Shown: positions 48,996 to 55,967 of the stretch, one piece after another | Position numbering within the stretch: position 1 is the stretch's first letter | How the letters are laid out: the number at the start of each line of letters is the position of its first letter | Assembly: GCA_900759565.1 (NCBI GenBank) | Contig: CAAEVV010000030.1 | Location: 1 to 55,967 of the forward strand | Length of the DNA stretch: 55,967 nt | Reading direction: 5' to 3' | DNA from: an uncultured Collinsella sp. | Lineage (GTDB): Bacteria > Actinomycetota > Coriobacteriia > Coriobacteriales > Coriobacteriaceae | Notes under the pieces: generated by a model | What the model saw: only the letters and a program-made list of their open reading frames with translations | Databases searched by the model: none | Told to the model about the DNA's origin: nothing | Made by a program: the position numbers and the translations under genes

Positions 48996-50456
48996 ATGTA
49001 CAAGCGCACCAAGATTGTATGCACCATGGGTCCCGCCTGCGATAGCGACGAGACCATCCGCGAGATGATCAAGGCGGGCATGAACGTCGCCCGTTTTAAC
49101 TTCTCGCACGGCTCCTACGACGAGCACCACGGTCGCATCGAGCGCGTCCGCCGTATTTCCAAAGAGCTCGGTATGCCCGTCGGCATCCTGCTCGACACCA
49201 AGGGCCCCGAGGTCCGCACCGGCCTTTTGGTCGACGGCAAGAAGGTTGCCGTCAAGACCGGCGACAAGATCGTCGTCACCGCTCAGCCCACGTCCGAGGA
49301 TTTCCATGGCACCGCTGAGCACATCTCCCTCGACTACCTGGCTCTGCCCTCCGAGGTCGAGAAGGGCTCCCTCATCCTGATCGATGACGGCCTGGTTGCC
49401 CTCGAGGTCGAGTCCGTCGACGGCCAGGACATGACCTGCGTCGTCAAGAACGACGGCCTGATCGGCGAGCGCAAGGGCGTCAACATGCCCAACGTCAACA
49501 TCTCTCTGCCCGCCATCACCGAGCGCGATCGTCAGGACATCCTCTTTGGCCTGACCGAGAACATCGACTACATCGCCGCTTCCTTCATCCGTGACGGCGA
49601 GTCCGTCCGCGGCATCCGCAAGCTTTGCCGCGAGAACGGTGGCGAGCACGTGACGATCTTCCCGAAGATCGAGTGCGCCCTGGGCGTCGAGAACTTCGAC
49701 GAGATTCTCGAGGCTTCCGACGGCATCATGGTCGCCCGTGGCGACCTGGGCATCGAGATCAAGCCCGAGCTCGTTCCCCACATCCAGAAGGAGATCATCG
49801 CCAAGTGCAACGCGGCCTACAAGCCCGTTATCACCGCTACACAGATGCTCGACTCCATGCAGCAGAACCCGCGCCCGACGCGCGCCGAGGTTGCCGACGT
49901 CGCTAACGCCATTTACGACGGCACCGACGCCGTTATGCTCTCCGGCGAGTCCGCTGCCGGTAAGTACCCGGTCGAGGCCGTCAAGATGCAGGCCAGCATC
50001 GCTCTCGAGACCGAGAAGTACCTCCCGGCTCACGCTCCGCTCGAGGTTCCGGCTGACGCTCACGGCACCCGCGTCGTCAACAACGTTGTGGGTATGTCCG
50101 CTGTGAACATGGCCACCACCGTTGGCGCCAAGTGCATCACCGTGCCGACGACCACTGGTCGTACTGCTCGCCTGATCTCGCACTTCCGTCCCAACATGCC
50201 GATCTGCGCGTTCTCCCGCCACGAGTGGGCCGTCCAGCAGATGATCATGTACTGGGGCGTTATCCCGCACCAGGCCGAGATTACCCAGGGCACCGTCAAC
50301 GGCACGATCGTCAAGGCGATCGAGACCGCTAAGGAGCTCGGCTACGTCAAGACTGGCGATTTGACCGTCGCTACCGCCGGCGATCCCCGCATGAGCGTCC
50401 AGCTCGAGGACAAGGTCTCCTCGACCAACGTCGCTTATGTCGCTCAGGTGCGCTAA
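48996..50456 (+). CDS. pyk: Pyruvate kinase
   Basis: A 486-residue glycolytic enzyme converting phosphoenolpyruvate and ADP to pyruvate and ATP. The motifs are KIVCTMGPACDSDETI at the start, NVARFNFSHGSYDEH, ILLDTKGPEVR, the catalytic lysine region FPKIECALGVENFDEIL, MVARGDLGIEI, and MLDSMQQNPRPTRAEVADVANAIYDGTDAVMLSGESAAG. The C-terminal allosteric domain is present. Its codon use is more strongly biased than its neighbours, as expected for a highly expressed gene. It is monocistronic, with a perfect terminator. Confidence 0.98.
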   Translation: MYKRTKIVCTMGPACDSDETIREMIKAGMNVARFNFSHGSYDEHHGRIERVRRISKELGMPVGILLDTKGPEVRTGLLVDGKKVAVKTGDKIVVTAQPTSEDFHGTAEHISLDYLALPSEVEKGSLILIDDGLVALEVESVDGQDMTCVVKNDGLIGERKGVNMPNVNISLPAITERDRQDILFGLTENIDYIAASFIRDGESVRGIRKLCRENGGEHVTIFPKIECALGVENFDEILEASDGIMVARGDLGIEIKPELVPHIQKEIIAKCNAAYKPVITATQMLDSMQQNPRPTRAEVADVANAIYDGTDAVMLSGESAAGKYPVEAVKMQASIALETEKYLPAHAPLEVPADAHGTRVVNNVVGMSAVNMATTVGAKCITVPTTTGRTARLISHFRPNMPICAFSRHEWAVQQMIMYWGVIPHQAEITQGTVNGTIVKAIETAKELGYVKTGDLTVATAGDPRMSVQLEDKVSSTNVAYVAQVR

Positions 50457-50484
50457 ATCGCACTTGCAAGCAGATTTGCATTGC

Positions 50485-50520
50485 AAAGGGCCCGGAAGGC
50501 TTCGCCTTCCGGGCCCTTTT
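50485..50520 (+). terminator. Terminator of pyk
   Basis: A perfect GGGCCCGGAAGG/CCTTCCGGGCCC stem with a TTCG-containing loop is followed by TTTTT. Confidence 0.95.
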
Positions 50521-50701
50521 TCTGTGCCAATGCCGGCGCACGGCAAAACACGCACTCATTTCTTTACCAAAAGTGCGAAATCCACCCTTCGAGGCCCAAA
50601 GAATAAAGTCCCAAGCGCTAAAAGTGTTCGCCCGGTGGCAAACCCACACCTCACACAGGGCTGATAAATCGTTTTAGCAAGAACCAAATCGACCTGGTTT
50701 T

Positions 50702-50825
50702 CGGAAGTATGCGGCAAATTCTGGAACCTCCGAGCACATCCTGTTTTTTCGCAACAAAATGCCTGATAAACTAGCCTCAAAAGCCAGGTCCGCTCATAGG
50801 GTTCAGATTTTGCCGCATACTTCCG
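50702..50825. repeat. Inverted repeat before the DUF559-like gene
   Basis: CGGAAGTATGCGGCAAA at 50702-50718 is matched by TTTTGCCGCATACTTCCGG near 50807-50826. The pairing continues inward with one gap (TTCTGGAACC against GGGTTCAGA). The loop is about 70 nt. No ribosome site or convincing frame occurs within it. It lies 54 bp upstream of the DUF559-like gene. Confidence 0.6.
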
Positions 50826-50879
50826 GATTGACGCTGGCATCACTCGCTTCAAAGAGATGATTTCGGCCAGGAGGGCATT

Positions 50880-51953
50880 ATGGACCTGACGCTTTGTGGG
50901 CAATCCGCCTTTAACTACTACCGCATCCCGCCGCAGGTATTAGGCCTTTACCCCGCCATTAGCCTTGGCAATATGGATCGCAGATGTTGTGGCCTCGGAA
51001 GTCATGCAGTTGTAAAAGACCTGCTTCACGCACCACTTCACAGGCTTGTATTCACTCGGGCACAATCCGGGTCGCGAAGCCTGTTTAAATCGCACCTCCT
51101 GACCCAAGAGCCGCCTCCTGGGTCGTTTAGACAGACTGAACATGGATTTGATGTCACTTCACCGGAGTTCACGCTGCTCAGCCTTGCCACGCAGGTCTCA
51201 CGCAACCAGTTACTCATGGCGTGCTACGAGATGTGCGGCTCCTTTGCAGTGTTTAAGCCCTGCGAGCGAACGCAACAACAACTCGATGAAGCTATTTCGC
51301 TTAAGTTCATTCCACCCAACTGCGGCTGGGAACGAGTTAACGACACGAAGGGCAATGACACCAACTTGTGGAAGCGCACGCCGCTTCTTACCGCAACGGA
51401 TATCGCCGCGTTCGCCAAGCAAGCCGCAGGCCTGCGCGGCGTCAAACAACTGCGCTGGGCGGCCGAGCACGTGACGGGGCAGGCCGCCTCGCCCTTCGAA
51501 GTACAGACCTCCATACTTATCTCGCTCCCCCGCGACGAGGGCGGCCAGGGCATCGAGATCGCCAACAACGCGCGCATCCCGCTCAGTGAAGCCGCACGTT
51601 CGCTGTATGACAAAACCTGCTGCTACGCCGATATCCTCATCGAAAGCGCCACCGACAGCATGGGCGTCATTCTGGAATGCCAAGGCCGCTCTGCCCACGA
51701 CAGCGAAGCCGCGAGCCTCTCCGATGCCGAGCGCGCCACCGCACTCACAAGCATGGGCTACGACGTCATCCAAATTACCTATGACCAGATCAAGGAGAAG
51801 AAGAGCTTCGACCACATAGCCGAGCTCATCCATAAAAAGGCCGGGCTTCCCCACATCCCAAAGACCAAACAGGAGCGCATTGCCGAAGATACCTTACGGC
51901 AAGAGCTACTTGTCGATTGGGTTGAGCTATTCACTGCCGGGCCGGCCAGCTAG
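50880..51953 (+). CDS. DUF559-like nuclease-fold protein
   Basis: A 357-residue protein. The N-terminus (SAFNYYRIPPQVLGLYP) looks like the opening of AbiEi-type or related DNA-binding proteins, tentatively. Residues about 245-325 match the PD-(D/E)xK pattern of DUF559/Vsr-like proteins: ADILIE, then LECQGRSAHDSEAA, SDAERATALTSMGYDVIQITYDQI. The acidic pair is D-x(n)-E-x-Q rather than the usual E-x-D/K, so catalysis is uncertain. AGGAGG lies before ATG 50880. An inverted repeat precedes it. A defence or DNA-repair role is possible but unproven. Confidence 0.72.
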   Translation: MDLTLCGQSAFNYYRIPPQVLGLYPAISLGNMDRRCCGLGSHAVVKDLLHAPLHRLVFTRAQSGSRSLFKSHLLTQEPPPGSFRQTEHGFDVTSPEFTLLSLATQVSRNQLLMACYEMCGSFAVFKPCERTQQQLDEAISLKFIPPNCGWERVNDTKGNDTNLWKRTPLLTATDIAAFAKQAAGLRGVKQLRWAAEHVTGQAASPFEVQTSILISLPRDEGGQGIEIANNARIPLSEAARSLYDKTCCYADILIESATDSMGVILECQGRSAHDSEAASLSDAERATALTSMGYDVIQITYDQIKEKKSFDHIAELIHKKAGLPHIPKTKQERIAEDTLRQELLVDWVELFTAGPAS

Positions 51954-52798
51954 CAGCTAGCAATCAGGGGCAGCGCAGGCACATCGGGCGATTCGACACG
52001 GGCGGCAAAACCCGCCTCGGTCAGCTCGATGACCTCGGTAAACGTTGCGTCGAAGAATTCCTCGGTTAGCAGGCGGTATGGCGGATGGTCGGGCTCACCG
52101 GGGTTTTCGCGCACGATCTCGTGCATAACGCCGATGGTCTTGAGCACATACTCCTTATGGATGGGATACTGCCCAAAACGCGTCGCCGCAGTATACAGGC
52201 GATCGGTCGCGCGCGGAATCGAAACAATGCCGAGCGTCTTGCCGAACCAGTCAAAGTCGCCTTGCTTTTTAATGCGGAACTCCTCGCACGGCTTGCCGCC
52301 GTGCGCCTCCAGGTACTGATTCACGCGCGTATTCCATACGGTATCGGCCACCAGATGCGACCAGACACCCAGTGTCAAATCGAGCAACGACTGCGCCACA
52401 TCTTCGGACGCAAGCGAGAACTCACAAGCGCCGGGACCGGCAACCGGCTCGGCATCCCTGTAGCGCTGGGGATAGTGCACGCGATTCAGTCGCTCGCGTT
52501 CCTCGATAATCGAGGTAGCCTCGGCGGGTCCGCCCGCGGGTGCGCCTTTAAGCAGCGGTGCCACATAGGTATCCCAGAACTCATGCTCACGAGGCTTAGG
52601 GATGGGCTCGGGCTTGGCAAAGTGCGTAATGCGGTACGGAATGGGATCAGCGATACCGGGAACCATATAGCCCACAAAAATGTCCGGAACCACGCAGCCA
52701 AACAAAAAGGCATTGCGGTCACGAACGCTATCGGCAAGCACACCAGCACGCGCCAGCAAGCGCTCCGTCTGAGCGATATGAATGTTCCAGCTTGGCAT
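51950..52798 (-). CDS. Zinc-dependent phospholipase C-like protein
   Basis: A 282-residue protein similar to the Zn-dependent PLC/nuclease-like family (pfam Zn_dep_PLPC). The metal-site residues are seen as SWNIHIAQTERLLAR, FLFGCVVPDI, THFAKPE and GVWSHLVADTVWN. No signal peptide is present, unlike secreted clostridial PLC, so the substrate is uncertain. ATG 52798 has GGGGGTGG upstream; the GTG two codons earlier would use the same site less well. Its stop overlaps the DUF559-like gene's stop in convergent fashion. Confidence 0.82.
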   Translation of the reverse strand: MPSWNIHIAQTERLLARAGVLADSVRDRNAFLFGCVVPDIFVGYMVPGIADPIPYRITHFAKPEPIPKPREHEFWDTYVAPLLKGAPAGGPAEATSIIEERERLNRVHYPQRYRDAEPVAGPGACEFSLASEDVAQSLLDLTLGVWSHLVADTVWNTRVNQYLEAHGGKPCEEFRIKKQGDFDWFGKTLGIVSIPRATDRLYTAATRFGQYPIHKEYVLKTIGVMHEIVRENPGEPDHPPYRLLTEEFFDATFTEVIELTEAGFAARVESPDVPALPLIASC

Positions 52799-52879
52799 AG
52801 CCACCCCCCATAAAAAACCTGGATAACTATACCATCACGGCAGAGTCGCGCGGGAGGCCATACATACCCTACGCAGCAA

Positions 52880-53638
52880 CTATTCTGTAGCACCGCTTTC
52901 GGTTCCATACGACGGCACGGGCGCCTCGACCACATGGTGATATCGATCGATATAGATTGCACGGGCACCCAGGCGTCGCACCAAATCCTGGTGATGCGTG
53001 CTCATCAAGACCGTCTTACCCGCCGCGACGTAGGCCAGCAAGAAGTTGACCACGATGTCGCATGAATCCTCGTCGAGCCCATTGGTAGGCTCGTCGAGCA
53101 CTAGGATATCGGGGTTCATCGATACGACTGCCGCCAGCGCCACACGCTTCTTTTGCCCGCCCGAAAGCTGATAGGGCGAGGCGTCAACCAGATCGGCAAC
53201 CTGGAACAGCTCCATGGCGTCGCGGACGCGACGGTCGAGCTCGTCTGCCGGCAGTCCCATCTGCGCGGGACCAAAAGCAACTTCCTCGCCCACCGTAGCG
53301 CAGAACAGCTGGGCGTCGGCATTCTGGAACACAAAGCCCACGCGCTGATGAAAACGCTGAGCGGCCGCGGAATCCTTTAGAAACGCCGCATCGACCACGT
53401 GCCCGTCGAACAGGTATGCCCCTGCGTCCGCGAGCTCAAGGCCGTTAATAAGGCGCATAATCGTCGTCTTACCGCAGCCGTTGGGACCGAGCAGGGCAAC
53501 GAGTTCACCACGATCGACCTGCAGCGACACGCCATCGACAACCGTATGCCCCGCATAGGAGAACACCACGTCGCGCAGCTCGATGAGCGGCGCGACCTCG
53601 GCGCCGCCCGCACCGTTCGTGCCCGCCGCACTATTCAT
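52880..53638 (-). CDS. cbiO: CbiO-type ECF transporter ATPase
   Basis: A 252-residue ABC ATPase with GPNGCGKTTIMRL (Walker A), the Q-loop VGFVFQNADAQLF typical of ECF ATPases, LSGGQKKRVALAA (signature), ILVLDEPTNGLDE and STHHQDLV. It powers metal uptake with CbiM and CbiQ. The start is uncertain: ATG 53638 is used, TTG 53650 has a better GGGAAGGG site, and ATG 53674 is also in frame. It lies 58 bp after cbiQ. It is the last gene of the operon. Confidence 0.92.
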   Translation of the reverse strand: MNSAAGTNGAGGAEVAPLIELRDVVFSYAGHTVVDGVSLQVDRGELVALLGPNGCGKTTIMRLINGLELADAGAYLFDGHVVDAAFLKDSAAAQRFHQRVGFVFQNADAQLFCATVGEEVAFGPAQMGLPADELDRRVRDAMELFQVADLVDASPYQLSGGQKKRVALAAVVSMNPDILVLDEPTNGLDEDSCDIVVNFLLAYVAAGKTVLMSTHHQDLVRRLGARAIYIDRYHHVVEAPVPSYGTESGATE

Positions 53639-53696
53639 ATCGATCGTCAAAACGTCGCCCTTCCCTATTTGCATCCCCAGCCGGAACCAGCAGCGC

Positions 53697-54533
53697 CTAC
53701 AGCACGGCGCACAACACCGCCAGCAGCGCCACGCCGGCCGCATAGACCGCATCGCGCCAGCCAAACCCGGCGCGCGCGGGCGCCGGATACGCACCCGCAA
53801 AACCGCGGCACAGCATGGCCTCGTCCATCGCGCGGCTGCATTCCATCGCCTTGATAAAGGTCATGCCCATGATACCCGCGATCGAATCGGTACGCGAAAA
53901 TCCCTCAGGCGCACGGCCAACGCTGCGCAGCATGACCGATTCGCACAAATTGTGCGCCGTGCGACCCAGCACCTCGATGTGCTTGAGCGCCATATCAAAC
54001 GTAAAGATGACCTCGTCGGGCAGATGTAGCGTCTTGAGCGCCGCCGACATGCGGTTCCAGGTGAGCGTCCACGAAACACCCAGCACGAGCGACACGTTAA
54101 TGAACGTCTTAAGCGCAATTTTGAGCATGGCGCCCGTAGCGGAAGCGCCCAGCAGCAGGGCGGGCAGCGCCAGAACCACGGCAAACCCCGCGGCAGCCAA
54201 CGCCGGCACAAAGGTCGCGCGCAGCCCGCGTACAGGGCGCACGGCAACGAGCACCAGCGCGATAGCCGCCATCAACATGAGGTACAGCGGGCTTTGCGTC
54301 AGACACACACACAGGACGCAAACGAACATCCCCACCAGACGCACCGGAGCCGAAACGCAAGAAAGGGCGCGGTCGACCATCGACCCGCCCTCGTGCGCGC
54401 CTCCACCCAGGCGAACCCGCTCAAGCAGGCTCGCCAGGTGCAGGACGTTCTTTTGCATCACGCGATGCCGAGCCCCCGCGGGCTCGTAACGCTGCTCGAC
54501 CGCAAGCCAGCTAGGCAGCTCGGCTATTGCCAT
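53697..54533 (-). CDS. cbiQ: CbiQ-type ECF transporter transmembrane protein
   Basis: A 278-residue membrane protein with about five or six segments. The cytoplasmic coupling helices carry A-R-G-type motifs: MECSRAMDEAMLCRGF and LRSVGRAPEGF, matching the EcfT/CbiQ family pattern. The start is ATG 54533 or the GTG two codons earlier (54539), both close to AAGGAAAG. It overlaps cbiM by 23 bp. With cbiM and cbiO it forms a cobalt or nickel importer. Confidence 0.9.
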   Translation of the reverse strand: MAIAELPSWLAVEQRYEPAGARHRVMQKNVLHLASLLERVRLGGGAHEGGSMVDRALSCVSAPVRLVGMFVCVLCVCLTQSPLYLMLMAAIALVLVAVRPVRGLRATFVPALAAAGFAVVLALPALLLGASATGAMLKIALKTFINVSLVLGVSWTLTWNRMSAALKTLHLPDEVIFTFDMALKHIEVLGRTAHNLCESVMLRSVGRAPEGFSRTDSIAGIMGMTFIKAMECSRAMDEAMLCRGFAGAYPAPARAGFGWRDAVYAAGVALLAVLCAVL

Positions 54534-55596
54534 GAGCACCGCTTTCCTTGACCGTCAGCGAGACCAGGCGGAATGCGATGGTGAGCACCGCCACGCCAAT
54601 CACGCCCGAAAGAATATACATCGCGGCCTGGCCGGCAAAGCCAAGGCCCTGCTCCTCGGAATAGGCCTGCAGATAATCGCCCGTGGGCAGGGCATCGGCA
54701 AAGGTCGGGGTATCGAGGCCGACCGAAGCCTGCAGGCTGTCGTCGCCAGCCTCCTGAACGGCGGTCGCGGCGCCCTCGGCGTCCCACTCGCCCCATGCGT
54801 CACCGGTGGCCAGCAGGCCCAGCGGCGTGGCCACGACAAGCACGGCGACCAGGATGAGCGTGGGGACCAGCGAGGTCTTCTTGGCGGTTGCGCCCTCGGC
54901 GTCCAGCAGGCCGTCGGAAGCCTCGGGCCCGACGATAATGCTCGGCGCCGTCTTCTTGATAAAGCCGTAGATCGCGGCAGTCGTCACGCCCTCGACCACG
55001 CCGGCAACCAGCATATGCGGGATCAACATGGCCGGAATGGCCACGGACAACGGGAAGGGGCAGTACAGCGGAGCACCCGAGGCGTTGGTGAAGAGCATCG
55101 GCTGAATACCAAACTCGATTGCCGCGCACAGGGCCGCCAGGCACAGGCCGACCCAGCCGCTTACGATGGCCGAAACCGAGGTGCCCCAGCTCTTGTCGTG
55201 CAAACGGCTGTTGAGCGCACGGAACACGATAGCAGCGGCAAACGGCAGCACGAAGGCCATGTTAAAGCAGTTGGCGCCAAAGGACAGGATGCCGCCGTCG
55301 CCAAACAGCAGCGCCTGCAGCGCCAGCGCGACCGAGACAGCGATAGCCGCGGCCTCGGGGCCTAGCAGCAGCGCAATGAGGGCGCCGCCGACGGCGTGGC
55401 CTGTGGTGCCGCCAGGCAGCGGCACGTTGAACATCATGAGCAGGAAGGAGAACGCGGCGCAGATGCCCAGGAAAGCCATATGCTCGCGATCGAGCGTGGC
55501 GCGCACCTTCTTGATGCAGTGGACCCAAACGGGCACCATCGCCACCGCCATGACGGCATCGGTCTGCGGGGACAGATAATTATCTGGAATGTGCAT
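54511..55596 (-). CDS. cbiM: CbiM/NikM-type metal substrate-binding component with fused CbiN-like domain
   Basis: A 361-residue membrane protein beginning MHIPDNYLSPQTD, the N-terminus whose His and Met coordinate Ni2+/Co2+ in this family. GGTTGHAVGGALIALLLG and GDGGILSFGANCFNM are typical of CbiM. After six or seven membrane segments a tail of about 120 residues has two further segments around an extracytoplasmic stretch, matching a fused CbiN/PDGLE-type part, which explains the missing separate cbiN. The operator at 55654-55681 suggests nickel control. Confidence 0.93.
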   Translation of the reverse strand: MHIPDNYLSPQTDAVMAVAMVPVWVHCIKKVRATLDREHMAFLGICAAFSFLLMMFNVPLPGGTTGHAVGGALIALLLGPEAAAIAVSVALALQALLFGDGGILSFGANCFNMAFVLPFAAAIVFRALNSRLHDKSWGTSVSAIVSGWVGLCLAALCAAIEFGIQPMLFTNASGAPLYCPFPLSVAIPAMLIPHMLVAGVVEGVTTAAIYGFIKKTAPSIIVGPEASDGLLDAEGATAKKTSLVPTLILVAVLVVATPLGLLATGDAWGEWDAEGAATAVQEAGDDSLQASVGLDTPTFADALPTGDYLQAYSEEQGLGFAGQAAMYILSGVIGVAVLTIAFRLVSLTVKESGAHGNSRAA

Positions 55597-55653
55597 GTAC
55601 GCCTCCCGGTTATCGGCGCACGGAATTGCAACGCCGCTTGAATCACCTTGCCA

Positions 55654-55681
55654 GTGTTACGTATTGTCAGATTCGTAACAC
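55654..55681. promoter_or_regulatory. NikR-type operator upstream of cbiM
   Basis: GTGTTAC-N14-GTAACAC, extending to 8-bp arms GTGTTACG/CGTAACAC. This agrees with the half-sites described for NikR in some non-enteric lineages (recalled, not checked). It lies just downstream of the -10, 58-85 bp before the cbiM start, a repressing position. No nikR gene is in the window. Confidence 0.7.
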
Positions 55682-55691
55682 GCCGCGGGCT

Positions 55692-55720
55692 ATCATAGCA
55701 AAACGGCGCACTGCCGACAA
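55692..55720 (-). promoter_or_regulatory. cbiM promoter
   Basis: On the minus strand TTGTCG (55720-55715) and TATGAT (55697-55692) are spaced by exactly 17 bp. The transcript start would fall at or inside the operator at 55654-55681. Confidence 0.6.
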
Positions 55721-55841
55721 AGCAGCACGCCGTTATGTAATGCGCGTGTCATATATGCAGGCTCAGCAGTGCCTTATACCGAGCATAACGGTCTTGTAGG
55801 ATTCGGCAGCAGTCGCCCCAACCCATACCCCAGCGCAGGAC

Positions 55842-55967
55842 CTAGCCGCGGACCTCGCCGTTTACGCCCTTGCACACCTTGGTAACGATCTTCTGGTGCG
55901 CCTTTTCGACCTCTTCGCTGGTGAGCGTGTGGTCGTCGGAGCGATACGTAAGCGCAAAGGCCATGGA
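55842..55967 (-). CDS. pheT: Phenylalanine--tRNA ligase beta subunit, 3' end
   Basis: The last 41 codons before the stop at 55842-55844, running off the window: SMAFALTYRSDDHTLTSEE followed by VEKAHQKIVTKVCKGVNGEVRG. This is the C-terminal ferredoxin-fold anticodon-binding (FDX-ACB) end of PheT, whose S-x-A-F-x-L-x-Y/F-R-x-x-D-x-T-L-T pattern is distinctive. It reads toward the cbiM promoter with about 120 bp between. Confidence 0.85.
   Translation of the reverse strand, partial: SMAFALTYRSDDHTLTSEEVEKAHQKIVTKVCKGVNGEVRG

Noticed and set aside
48957..50555. 532-codon minus-strand frame opposite pyk
   Set aside because: Shadow of pyk; repetitive D/L/V/A composition and no ribosome site.
50556..50903. 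115-codon minus-strand frame
   Set aside because: Its coding would consist largely of the inverted repeat at 50702-50825, and its start lies inside the DUF559-like gene.

Overview
The window reads as chromosomal DNA of a high-GC Gram-positive gut actinobacterium of the class Coriobacteriia, most likely Collinsella or a close relative. This is inferred from gene content, strong G/C third-position bias, GTG/TTG starts, compact minus-strand operons and a Tad pilus locus; no database was searched. About 38 protein genes, one frameshifted gene and six tRNAs are supported. Nearly everything is on the minus strand.

Layout. 1-5.5 kb: two YhgE/Pip-type membrane proteins, flanked by two inverted copies of a 117-nt structured repeat. 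5.6-10.4 kb: htpG, a GNAT acetyltransferase and the tail of a capsule/exopolysaccharide control module (chain-length protein, BY-kinase, PHP phosphatase). 10.6-17.3 kb: two OmpR-type two-component systems (PhoBR-like with a lone pstB; VanRS-like) and a divergent D,D-carboxypeptidase gene broken by a one-base frameshift. 17.3-22.7 kb: tRNA-Ser, three tRNA-Arg, an AAA ATPase preceded by a short-repeat array, and an 813-residue protein of unknown function. 22.7-33.3 kb: mostly housekeeping genes (serS, proC, rlmH, an SPFH protein, tRNA-Leu, tatD, rsmA, metG, rsmI) and a GH5-like protein lacking its expected acid/base residue. 33.5-44.2 kb: tRNA-Phe, a toxin-antitoxin pair and a complete-looking Tad pilus operon without a prepilin peptidase. 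44.4-50.5 kb: rsgA, a P-type Ca2+/Mn2+-like ATPase with a helix over its ribosome site, and pyk. 50.9-56 kb: a DUF559-like nuclease-fold protein, a PLC-like protein, a cobalt/nickel ECF transporter (cbiMQO) under a near-textbook NikR-type operator, and the 3' end of pheT.

How the genes work together. The Tad genes form one co-directional run with start/stop overlaps: CpaB, TadZ, TadA, TadB, TadC, Flp pilin, anchored protein, second pilin, TadE, TadG, TadE/F, DUF192. The wzz-kinase-phosphatase trio would control polysaccharide chain length by tyrosine phosphorylation. cbiM-cbiQ-cbiO would import nickel or cobalt, with the operator arguing for nickel.

The least explained signal is in the intergenic DNA. 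A family of about 100-bp elements with co-varying hairpins sits just downstream of the tRNA-Ser, tRNA-Arg and tRNA-Leu terminators. Each copy carries an inverted copy of that particular tRNA's T-loop. This, the paired 117-nt repeats, the TTTARC array and the ribosome-site helix ahead of the P-type ATPase are the best candidates for undescribed biology here.
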